This document shows positions 1-12,100 of a stretch of 64,000 nucleotides of DNA, piece after piece. The number at the start of each line of letters is the position of its first letter. The first letter of the stretch is position 1. The position numbers and the translations under genes were made by a program. A model generated the notes under the pieces. It was given only the letters and a program-made list of their open reading frames with translations, made no database searches and was not told where the DNA came from. The stretch comes from Elmis aenea (taxonomy: Eukaryota; Arthropoda; Insecta; Coleoptera; Elmidae), in assembly GCA_947652605.1 (NCBI GenBank), contig OX393579.1:40740970-40804969 (forward strand). The letters run 5' to 3'.

Positions 1-14
1 GTATTAAATAATAC

Positions 15-190
15 CTGCGAATGTCAAACTTTTGCGAGCGGATTCACAGCTATAATTATTATGTAATGACAATAACATTTCATAAGGCCTATGCTTCGTT
101 AAACCGGTGATGCTGAAGTAGGCAATTTTCTTTTTTTTATCAAATACCACAGGATGTAAATAAGTAAAGTTTTCATCTGGAATGCGATAT
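15..190 (-). CDS. Gene 2 exon 12: end of second ectodomain block
   Basis: Reads YRIPDENFTYLHP and ends YEMLLSLHNNYSCES plus a tail, phase-1 donor at 13-14. Last gene 2 exon in the window; the membrane and kinase exons should follow to the left. Confidence 0.87.
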
Positions 191-3100
191 CTGCAATAAA
201 ACTCGACTTTAAACATAAATATTAGTCACAATGTTTTCTTCAGTTGCAACATGGTTTTTGTATTTACTGAAGGAGTTTTTGGATATTCAAACTTTTTTGA
301 GTACAATTTGACAAGATTCCGATTTTTCGTGGCGGTCCTAATTTCTGAGAAACAAAGTAAGGCTAATTTGTTCACTTTGATCCTTTAAGGCAGGGGTGCG
401 AAAACCTTCCATGCCGCGCCCCCATTTTTTTAACATACAAATTTGCGCCCCAACAGCTGGAAAGATACTAACATAAACATGTTTAATTTTGCTTTGAAGT
501 TAGCAGGTATCAATAATTTTCGATCACCTGCTACAAAAGATTACAGAAATATAACATTTTAAACAAAAAATTATCGAGCCCCAAAATGGGGGTGCTCCCC
601 CTAGTTTGCGCTCCTCTGCTATAGGTCACGACTTTAATGACCATTACATTTTCCTAGCTTTTAAAAAATATGTATCTTTACATACGCATTGCACAAATGA
701 CAAAGATATGGCGATTTGTTTGTTAATTTTAAAGTCGTATGCCATAGATTCAAAAAAAAAATCGCATAAGTAAAACAAACACAATCGCTTTTGCAGGAAT
801 ATTGCCACACAAAATGATTAACACTAGAACTGCCTTACCAGTCATTCGGAATGGTTGTACTGTTTATTTAAAAAAAAATCTAATATACTTTTTCTTAATA
901 ATATTTAATCAATAAGGACATGCAATTTTTTTAACCCTTTGCCATTCTACGAGGTCTGTCTATAAACTAACGGGACTGGCTTTGTATTGTAGCTCCCTTT
1001 GAACACAACGAAAGTCAAATGACAGCCTGTGGATGTGTCTGAGCCTGCAGAGCAAACCTCAACACTATCGGACCCTCAGAGTTTCGCCAATCGTCGTTTA
1101 ATGTGCTTGCATTTCACCTCGCTTGAACTTAAAATGTTGAGTTCTAAAATTGAACAACGTGTGAATTTAAAATTTTTGGTGAAATTGAAGAAAAAGAGTT
1201 AGAAAAAAAACGCCCAGGCAAAATGGTTTCATTCCGCATCAAGACAATGCTCCTTCGCACACAACGCTCTCCGTGAGGAAGTTTTTGGTTGAAAAATGCA
1301 TTGCAACACTGGAACATCTTCCCTGTTCCCCTGATTTAGCACCCTTTGACTTCTTCCTTTTTCCAAAAATAAAACCTGTGCTAAAAGGAACCCGTTTTGA
1401 ATAATTGGAGGGTGTTAAGAAGAAAACCTCACAGCTATTAAAACAGTTATTAGAAAATGAACTGCAACACGCCTTTGACCAGTGGAAAATAAGAATGGGT
1501 CGATGGGTGAGTGGCAACTTTGAAGGAGACAAGCAACAGATTTTCCATAAATTGTAAATAAATATCCTTTTTTGTAGCAGTCCCGTTATTTTATAGACAT
1601 ACCTCGTATGTCGAGCAGTGTTCGACAGTATAAAGTGCCATTTCCAGTTCAAAGTCTGCTGGTAGTTCTAATGTTAAAAATAATATATTCTATAAGAATT
1701 ATAACTTTCTACTTTTTTCTTTTAATTCTTCCAAAATTACCGCTGTCTACCTTCATAGCCTACTTGAAAATATTACGTTGCCCTAATTACTAACAATAAA
1801 ATCGCGATATCTCGGAAAATGTCAATTTTGGATATAAAAACAGGCTCAATGTTTTTAAAGGCCAATTGAATTTTCTATAAGACTGTGTAAAAAAATATTA
1901 GGTGTTATATTTAAGAAAAATGAGTTAATGATGAATAAAATTGTACAAGCTAGAAACGGAAAAAACGCCCTGTATAATATTTTAAAAATGTAGCTAGTGC
2001 AGTGTTAATTAATTTATTATCAATCTAAATTTTAAACGAAATTCTGTTGCCTTTACAAAGTTTTTAAATGCTGGACCTTTTTGAAAGTGCTGTATCGCTT
2101 AAAATTTTATAAACATGTAAACGACAACGGTTTACTTTAGACCCATATAATCTTTTACGTTTTTAAAAGTAAGTTTGAAGAAAAATCAAAAAAATGTAAA
2201 AATATACAGGGAGTTCAATTATTTAAAACTTCAAAGTTTGAGTCCGGTTCCGGTTGAATCGAAAGTCTTGTTGCAACCTCAATATTATCTCGAATTCGAA
2301 AAATATAATAACGGTAAGATACCAAATTTTATTCTAATATATTTAATAGTTTTCGTACAGGTTACCGCAAAACCGGAAATGACGTTAAAGTGTGCATATG
2401 TTTTGTTTAGTTAATCGTGTTTTTTGCACATATTTTGTATACATCCGGTCATCCAGTATTTTCCATTCAGTAGTAAAAACGAAAAATCTCTTACTGAAAT
2501 GTTATGTTGGTAATGTTATTCGCTTTTAATGTATCATTCAAATCCCATGTAATTGGAAGTTGCTCTTGGGACACTTCAAGTACATCAAAATAATTAATCT
2601 GGGGAGATGCGATTTTACAGGAACACTTTGAACCAACACATTCTAAAACAAAAGAAACACAATGTTTATGAAAATTGTGCCTCATCAACTTTACCCATTA
2701 TTTACCTGGTACTTCGGATAATATGTTTGTAATATTTTTATTATTTTCTGTTATGAAAACGACGCTAATGTTGTACAAACATCCGGGCTCAATTTTGAAA
2801 TTGTTTGACAATGGCGGTAAACGCAGAGACGAAATGTTCTAAAAAATAAAAATATTAAGGCTGATATACGTATATGCAGTAAGTAAATGTTTTTCTTATA
2901 ACCTGTTACGATACCTTTGTAATGATAATTTGGAGAATTTTTCAGAGATCATTACCATCTAGAATATCTCGGTTATTTTTAGAAAAACTCCAACAACGTT
3001 ATATAACATTAAAGCGAAAAAGTGTGTATATCAATTTTTTTTAATATTTTAAACATTTAATACTACTGACAATGATTTTTCCCAAAAAAATATGAAGTAG

Positions 3101-6100
3101 TAGGATATAAAGAGAATGTCATAGCATAGATAACAAAATGAAATATCCACTGAAAATTATATTTACAAGTGCAATTTAAAAAAGTTAAATGAGCTCTATT
3201 AAACATCTACTCATCTACATCTTTTCAAATATATTTTTGCCATTTTTTGCATATGTATAAGTTATAGAAGATTTGTGTAGATGATCTCAGTGCAAAAAAA
3301 AAACCGGTGTAGGAATGATTTTTGGAGCATGATGTACATCAATACAAATTAATCTTATAATAAATTATTTTACTTCTGCTTACTGTTTGATTATATATTT
3401 CGTACATCTTCATATATGTACTAGTACAATCCTCGGACAAGGGTTCTATTTTAATATCAAAAACTTTGGAATAGTTTGTATCTAAAAAAAAAGTAATTCA
3501 ATGAATTAATAATGTGTGTTTATTATTTAAATAAAAAGTATATTTATTTGTTGGGAATCTACAGCTCAACAAAAATATTAGTATCAATATATTGTATAGT
3601 ACGTTATATTATTAATTATATTATATTAACAAATGATGTGCGATTTAACCAACTTTTTATCTCTAAGGACAAGTGTTCATTGGAGTGATATTACAGTTGT
3701 GACAAGTGACGTCAATACGAACCAAATAGGTACATTTTTGCAAAACTATTGTATTTTGGTTACTGTGTCTAAATGCATTACTTAATTCGCATTGAACCAA
3801 TTCGAATTTTATTATTTCGTTTAGTAAACACTTGATAATGCGCATTCTGCTCTGTAATTCGCATTTCACCAAACCTGATTTTATATGTAACTAAAGCGCC
3901 CCAACTTCGATTTTTATTTTGCATGTAGACGGTTAAATCCAGTTTAAGACAAAAATTTTCAAGACTGCCTACGTTACAAAAACTAGTGACAATTTAAGAT
4001 TTAAAGATCGGTAGACAATGAACGATACAAAAACCGGCGACTTGTATAAAATTATTAGTTGTGCTGCCAAGCAGCAGTGGCGGACTGGGCCGGCGGGACA
4101 CCGGGGAGGAATCCCGATGGGCCGGTCGCTCTGAGGCCGCGACCCACAGTACTTGTTACGATTTTTATGAAAAAATTATGCAATATTATTATTTCGGTGA
4201 GTAATAAATAACGAATAAGTTACAACATCGCATGATTTTAGTACCCCTGGCCCTCCCAAGCTTTATAAGCTGACTACGTCTTTGATTTGTGTCTCTGCTA
4301 TGTCCGACGTTTTCGTTAAATTACACCGTCCGGGCTGTGTTTTTGAGCACCAAGTGATATTGATATTATATTATACCTTACTATAATTTTAGTTTTAATA
4401 TTTTAGTAATTAATAAACAATTATTAAACTTAATAAATGCAGACTGATTCTTTACATTCATTGTGAGATTGTGATTATTCTGGTTATAGTTTTTAATCAA
4501 GGAAAAATGGAAAAAAGAAAATGTGCTCAAAAAGAGAAAGAGAAAAGGCAAAAAGTTCTTCACGAAGCTGCTAAAAAAAGTTTCAAGTTAAGTGATTTGT
4601 TTGCTTTAACTTCTAAAGTTAGTGCACCTGATGTTGAAAAATCTAACATTGATAAAGATTTGCATTCATCAAATTTGACAAACGAAAACAATATAATCTG
4701 CCCCGTTGAAACAGACAAAATTGAAACGTCGATTATCAACGCAGTCTTCATGTTCAACAAAAATTTTGAATGCTTATCAGCTAGTTATTTCACAACACCA
4801 ACAAGTCAAAATTTTGAGGATTTTTTAACAAACGTCCTTATCAGCCAACTATTGCCAATTTATTTGCCATTTAAGCCAAATGTTATATTTTACAGAGATG
4901 ATAATATTAATAGACGATGGTTATCATATTGTTTGGAAAAATAATTTCTATTTTGTTCCGTGTGCTTGGCATACATAAGAACGAATGTTCGTTTGTAAAT
5001 GATGGAATGAAAGACTGGAAGCATATTCTGCAAATAAAGAACATGAAAATAATACGATCCATGAAAATTGTGTTTATAACTAAACTTAAAAAAAAAGAAT
5101 ATTTATGGTTTAATGTTTTCAAATGAAGGAAGCATGCGTCAAAAAAAGCTCTTGAACGCAAGCAAGTATTGGAAAGAATTATAGATGTTGTAAAAGTAAT
5201 TGGAAAAAGAGGTTTAGCTTTTCGGGCTCACGGATTGGAATCTGCTAATTCATTCTCATTAGAGAACAATGAGACTGAACATGGAAATTTTTTAGAAATA
5301 ATTTTATTATTATCTAAACATGACAACATTTTAAAATAACATTTTTTTGGGGGCCGGTCTAGCAGGTTTTTCCCAGGCCGGTTGAATTTCCCAGTCCGCT
5401 ACTGCCAAGCAGCAACTTCGGGAGTTAGTACAAAGTACACTTATTTTTATTTAGTTAAATTCGTATTAACTGTAAGTTTGCATAAATTTAAGCATGTAAA
5501 GGTGTAATTGTTGGACAGTATCTTCATTATTTAACGACAGCACCGTCATGGCTAGCAGCTAATAATATTTCAGGTTTTTTTTGCGTTGGATCTCTTCAGA
5601 ATTTATCAATGAAAAGATCATAAAATTGATCAAAACGTCAGTGTGGGATTATAAATTTTGTATCACTGTGCGACAATTGTTACTTACCTTCAGAAGGTGG
5701 TAATGAAATTACAAATTGTATATCATCTTTATCATTACTAATTACTTCAACACTTATGTTTCGTACTGCAAAACAAATAAAAAGTTTTTATTTCAGTGTA
5801 CTGAGATAAGTTTTGGGCACATAATTAAACATTTTTAAGTTAAACATAGAATGAAAATATTTATCTGAATCGTTTATTATGAAAGTGTGTAGGTCTATCA
5901 TTCTCAGTTTTAAGATACTTAAGGGTATACCTTTCAGACGATTTGAAATTATTGATCAAGCCTACTAAGTTTGCACATGTTCTTGTGAATGGAAATGTAT
6001 GTTATTTTAATAAGCAAATATTTTTTTTAGTATTTCCCACATATAACTTACACTATTTTTATAATTCATTAATTTTAAATATTAATTTTAATTGCTTTAA

Positions 6101-9100
6101 TTTCAATTTCATTTTTTTATTATTATTTACGCTAATTATGCTATTTTAGAAAGTTAAAAATATAATAATAGAAAAAAGTAACAAAATACCGTGGTTTAAT
6201 TTTAATATGTATTGCATTTACTTTTTGCAAACAACATTCACATAAGCAAGTTTAGTTGCTTTTGAACACTTTGTTGTGAAGTTACCGGTACTGAATTATG
6301 ATTACCCTCTTAATATACTTTTAATTAAAATACCTGTAAAAATGAAATCCTTGTAGTCATAACTACATGTATAATTATTGTACAATGACAACATTATCTC
6401 ATACGGTATATCAAATTTCATATGCTTGGAGATATTGAAATCACTGACTAGTCGAGTTCCTTTTGTTGAAAATAATTTAACTGACTCAAAATTAAATGCT
6501 CTTATTTTACCGGATTCTCTATAGCTGAAATATAAAACGTACGTAAAAATCAGGAAATGAAAAAAAAGTATCACTTTCTACAGGGTGGTCCACATAGAAG
6601 GGCCACTACTGGGATCTCGTAAACGGTAAGAGCTACAAAGAAATTTAAATTAGACAAATTGTTTCATTTTCGGAGACCTATTTAATGATGCTTTAATGTT
6701 TTTAAAAATTTCCATGGCATGTTAGATAATCAACAAAAATCAAAATAGGCATTTTTTTAAAAACAAGTTTGAGTTTGATTTTGAACAGCGCCGTACTAGT
6801 TTTTTTTTTTTAAATTTATTGAAACTGAACCCCCACAACTCGGCCACTGGTTGCTTGTGGGGCTTGACATTCTCATCGACCTGTATGGTGGTTTTCGTTC
6901 CGTTCTCAATCCCTGCTTTAAATCAACAACGTTTATAGAAAAACATTACTTTTTAGCTAAATATAATAATGTAAAATTCTCTTACCGGAACTTTATGTCA
7001 GTTATATTATTGGATTTTAGTTTATTATTCAAGTTCCAATAAATTCGTATTAGTTTGTTAGACATTTGAGTAATGCTAATATTTTTCGCTTGTGGAAAAA
7101 CAGTTTTGCATGAACATTTGGTTCCAACACATTCTGAAATACGATCCGATGATTTAAAAATAAATTAAGAGCTTAAATAAAAAATATTTACCAGGAATTT
7201 CATATAACTTGTGCAAGACGCTAGAACCTTTCCATTGGCCTGTTACACTCACGTTGTACGAGCACCCAGGTTTTAAACTGTTTGGAGAAATTGGGTAACG
7301 AACAGACGTTATGTTCTGCAAACAAATTAATATAACTCAAAGGTAAAAATAAGCATTTTGAGTTATTTACATAAATTGAACCAGGTGATCCTAAATTCGA
7401 TTAGTTCAAATTAGGGATGTACCGATAAGCAAATTGGTCGATTACCGATTAATCGTCCGATTATTGACTTTCACATATGATTCATTGGATTTTATGATTA
7501 TTGCACTCATAAAATGTGGTAATAATAACTAAATTTTGATTTTAGTAAGTTTTTTTATGATGTACGAAACATTCATAAAACAGTTTAAACCTGAAATTAC
7601 CGAGCTCGGTGGCTGGTTGGTAAGCAATCTAGCGAGTAATCGGGAGGTCGAGGGTTCGAATCCTGAGGCCCGCCCCATCGTAGGGGTTTCAGGTGGTTTC
7701 CCATACCTATTATAGGCAAATGCTGTGACAGTACTTCCACCTACCCTCTACCCTTACCCACCTTATCCATGTTCCCTCCCCCTCCACCGGTGATTAGCAA
7801 CAACAGGTCGAAGGAAAATAAATCAGATAAAAAAAAGCTGAAATGCAAAAGTAGGCTATGTCTGTATGGAAATGGAAAACCTTTTATGTTCCTGATGCAT
7901 TATAATTTAAGAGAAACAGAATTTGGTTCTATTCCATAAAGTGTCTTTAGTAGTTTACTTTTGTAAGTAATATTTCAAGATGTTTTTCTTCATTTGTAGT
8001 ACAATAATCATTCCGTTTACGCGAGTAATTAATTTCAAAAAACAGCACGTTAATGAAAACCGCGTAAATGGAGGCAGGGAAAGCAGTTTAAGACAGAAAT
8101 ATGTTTCATATTTTCAAATATTTTACTCTTGCTGGGCTATAAAAGGTTTTTTTACGTTTATATACGTCCTTATATTAATTTTCATAAAGATATCAGTTGC
8201 TCGACTTAATAAAGAGTCTGCTTAGATCGGTGCACACCAAGTGTAAAAATTCTTATTACTCTTCCCAAATTAATGATTGCATATAAATATTTTCGAACGT
8301 AGATTATACGCTATTAAGCCTACAGTAGCGTAGGCATGATGCTTCCATGGGGGTTATTAATGGACGCAAAAAGAGCTGACGAGTGACGACCTATTTTTTG
8401 GGTCACTTCTCTCTTTTTAAGTGTTTTTGCAGCAGAATGTTTGATGGTTTCATCATGGGGGGGGGGGTTAAAAAAAAACGGTAAAAAGAGCCCAAGACCT
8501 TTTCTATTAGCACAAAATTTACAGTTCTCCGACTCTATAACGACTTATTACGAACCTATGGGGGGGAGTTCTGACCCGCTTGGCCCCTCCTGCCTACGCC
8601 ACTGTAAGCCTAATTTAAGTTTCAAAGACATCTCAATGTGTTTAGTACAGGGGTTCTGAGCCAGGGGTACCCCCAAGAAGTACGTGAAGCTTCTACAAAT
8701 ACAATGCCTAGAGCCTAGAACAAATATATTGGTGGAAACCAAGAATAAACAATTCTTGCACAAAACTTTTTTTTACATTAATGCACGATTGCGTAGAGCA
8801 ACTCTGTTGGTAAAATACAAGCTGATTTCCAAAACTAGGCAATATTCTCCCCAACTATGCTGCGATTTTGCCTAGTTCTAGGGTTAACGTGGTTTAATCC
8901 CGGGGTTAATCCCAAGTTTAACTTTTATGCAATCGGGGCTAGGTATATGTTTTGTGCATAAATACAATAACAAATTTTTTATATATAAAGTTTTATAATG
9001 TACCAATAATTAACAAGGGGTACATGACGCTTCACAGTAAGGCCAAGGAAGGGGTATATTATCTAAAACGGGTTCAGAACCGCTGGTCTAGTAGATTATT

Positions 9101-12100
9101 TAAAATTTTAAAAAATCTACCACGCTAAAATTAATTCGCGTAAATGGAGTCAGCGCAAATGGAGGGATTAATGTAGTTTAAAGATGGTGCGTTAGTTCAT
9201 CAACAGTTTGATAAACCTTTTTGTGTTTTATTATATCAATAAATAGCCATATTAGCAGTCAGATACTAAAAATTAGAGTTAATGGTGAAAAATTAAAACT
9301 ATTGGTATTACAATCTTCGTTCTCAGATTTGAACCGCGTCTTTTTTGCTCTTTGGTTGCGCGTTGACGCTTCGGCCATGTTGTCTCAGTATTTTTTAAAA
9401 CGACAACATGGTCGGAACGTCAACTCGTAACCAAACTCGAAACGAAGAACAAAATGGTTTTATCCAATATACTGAAATACTTAAATTTAATGAAAACCGA
9501 TTAACCGTTGCACTGCAGACGACACGAATCCGTGTCACACCGGTCTTCGTGACAGTGCGCACGACACGGATCCGTGACACAGGCCAGTTTGCATTTAATC
9601 CGACACTGTGTAATCAGCGTTAATATTGGGAGCATGTACGTCTAGTAGCGCGTGGCTAGAGATCTGAAACTTGAAAAAGTTGTCAACGTTAATTTTTTTT
9701 TTACTGCTGAACATGGATTGGTATTGTAACGATCCGCCTACAGGGTAGGCAACGCTGCGGACGTGACGGTTTATATGGTGGCCAGCAGCAAGGTTGCGTC
9801 ATACTTCTGGCGGTCTGTTCGATACGCGCCTGGAGTGTTCCACGAATGGATGGTTCGCGAACGTTCAAGTGTTTATAAGCGGGCGCGCTACGGACAGGCT
9901 GTCAGTGAAGAAGAGTCAGCAATCAGTCGCGTTAGTCGGAAGTCTGAGGATTCGTGGAAATAAATGTTGTATATAAATAGTTGGTATAGTAGTGTATATA
10001 CCTAAATATTAGTGTTAAGCTGGTGAATATAAATAGTGACTTGTCGGTTTATGTTAATGGTGTTTTTTTTGTTTAAATAAATAGTAAATGTAAGCTCGGT
10101 CGTATTTTATTGTTTGTGCAAATAAATCCGGAACCTCGTGAACGTTACAGTATTAACGAAATAAACAATACCGCTTCTGAGTAGCGACCTGTCTTGGTAG
10201 CAGTGAAAGGATTAATCGATTTTTGTAAATTTTTTATGTAACACATTTACAAAATTTTCATTTAAAATTAAAAGTGAACCTATACACAAGCCAGACTTGT
10301 TTTCCAAACTGGCTCCTAAAGAGTGTGACTTTGTCTAGAGAACAACAACGGACTCGGCCCAGCGCCCGAGATCCAAGTTGTACAAAACAAGACCTATATT
10401 ACATACCGTAATATACACTTTTTGTACTTACTGTTAAAAAATAATCTGTATTCAGATATTCACAATCTTCCTGAACACTTCTAATTGTAACGTCGTGAGA
10501 TTTTAGTTGTTGGTCACCTAAAATATTCAATAATCGTAAATGAAGCATCACCGTGATAACGAATATTATTTTTTGTTTTAGAGTACTTTTTATTTTGAGT
10601 TTACAAGTTACTTCAACTTTATTTTGAATAAAGGAAAACATTGTTTACAAAGATAAATTTTGGATTTGCAACACATACCTACTTTGACACAATAATATTT
10701 TTTAAATAAATTTACAAGTTTAAAACTAAAATACTATTTCTAATATTACCTAAAGGCTCCTCCCATGTAATTAATAATTGTATATTATCTTTATCGTCGG
10801 TAACAATTTCGCCAGTAATTTTTCTGACAGGATGTGTTTGTTGTTTCATGGCTGTAAAATGGATCAAGTACAATATTTTCGTATTAAAAGGGTATTCGCA
10901 ATTTTAAAAATATTAAAAACGCTGCACAGCAGGGGTTGGCGAACGTCAGCCCGCGGACCGCTTCCGGCCCACGTCAGCATCAATCTGACAAAATTTGACA
11001 AAATAACACAATTTGGCTTTGAAATTTTTTAAACAATTTACCAAACAGTTTAGGATTTAGTACCAAATTATGGAAAAAAAATAGTTGTGCTTCTTTATTT
11101 TGTATCATAAAATTGTAAATATTTTATTAACTATTCATTTAAACAGTGAAAATATAGTCTAAAATTGAAAATAGTATTGTGTGAATAAATTGTTTAAAAT
11201 TAAAAATTGTACTGCTTTTATTCTAGCTAATATTGCATTTTTACTGAAAATTTATCATGAAAACAACAACTGGAGTAATATTATTTTATGATATAAAACA
11301 TACCCAATATTTTTTAAGGAAAATTAAATGATCTATAAAAAAAAAATATATGTAGGTTGTTTCTTGTTTATCTTTAGAGTTCATCAAAATGAGTCGAGCT
11401 AAACGAAAATCTTGTGTATTATTTTAAAGAATAATTAAAAAGAAATTTTTACTTCCATAGTATGCTTTACTGGTATTTTTAAGTTGTGAAATATATATTT
11501 AAAAAAATTCAGCATCTACTAATATTTTTACAAAAACCTACATAACTTAAAAATTGTTGATTTTAGGTATAAAAAACATGATACATTTTTAAAGGGAATT
11601 AGATTTGAAAGCTGCAAAATATAATATATATATATACAGGGTGTCCCCGTTATCACCGCGAATATTTTAAGTGGTGATAGAGGACCTTTTTCTAAGAAAC
11701 AATTTCAAGTAAAATTTTTTCCTAAAATCAAATGCTAAGCTGATATCAACACTTGCTTGATTTTTTTACACTTCTGCATTTATAAGACTCTGTAGCCAAA
11801 AATATCAATTTTATCGTAAAATACCTTTAAGCTTTTTAATAGAACATGAAATTCTCTACAAAATTAGTCCTATTTACTTTTTGTCTACAGGCAATGGTTT
11901 AAAAGTTATAAGGCAGTTTGTACACAAAAATGTAAAAAATTTACAAAATGTAATTGTTTCTTAGACTTTGCAACCGCTGTATCTTTAAAACGAAAGGTTG
12001 TACAAAAAACCGACGGCCCATTCCGGATAGCAAATTTTATGGGCTACAACTTTGGTCCAGTAAAAGTTTTGGAAAATCAAACCGATTTTCCGGAAAAGCT

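Noticed and set aside
3663..3872. 69-residue minus-strand reading considered as gene 2 exon 9
   Set aside because: It has no similarity to the paralogous exons; the true exon at 3384-3481 matches in sequence, phase and splice sites.
5943..6149. Plus-strand reading of 68 residues that might be a small membrane protein
   Set aside because: Composition is just A+T-rich Phe/Leu/Asn noise in an intron, with no paralogue or start context.
6334..6524. Gene 2 exon 7 as the last exon of a complete secreted receptor
   Set aside because: Possible, but the donor is good, the next block has matching phase and no start of its own; kept only as an alternative.
7600..7680. A tRNA gene with a perfect B box
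   Set aside because: No acceptor stem pairs and the segment continues into a body shared with two other copies; it is a SINE head.
9763..9976. Two overlapping plus-strand readings in a G+C-rich patch
   Set aside because: They lie inside the U3-like part of a solo LTR; composition, not coding, explains the lack of stops.
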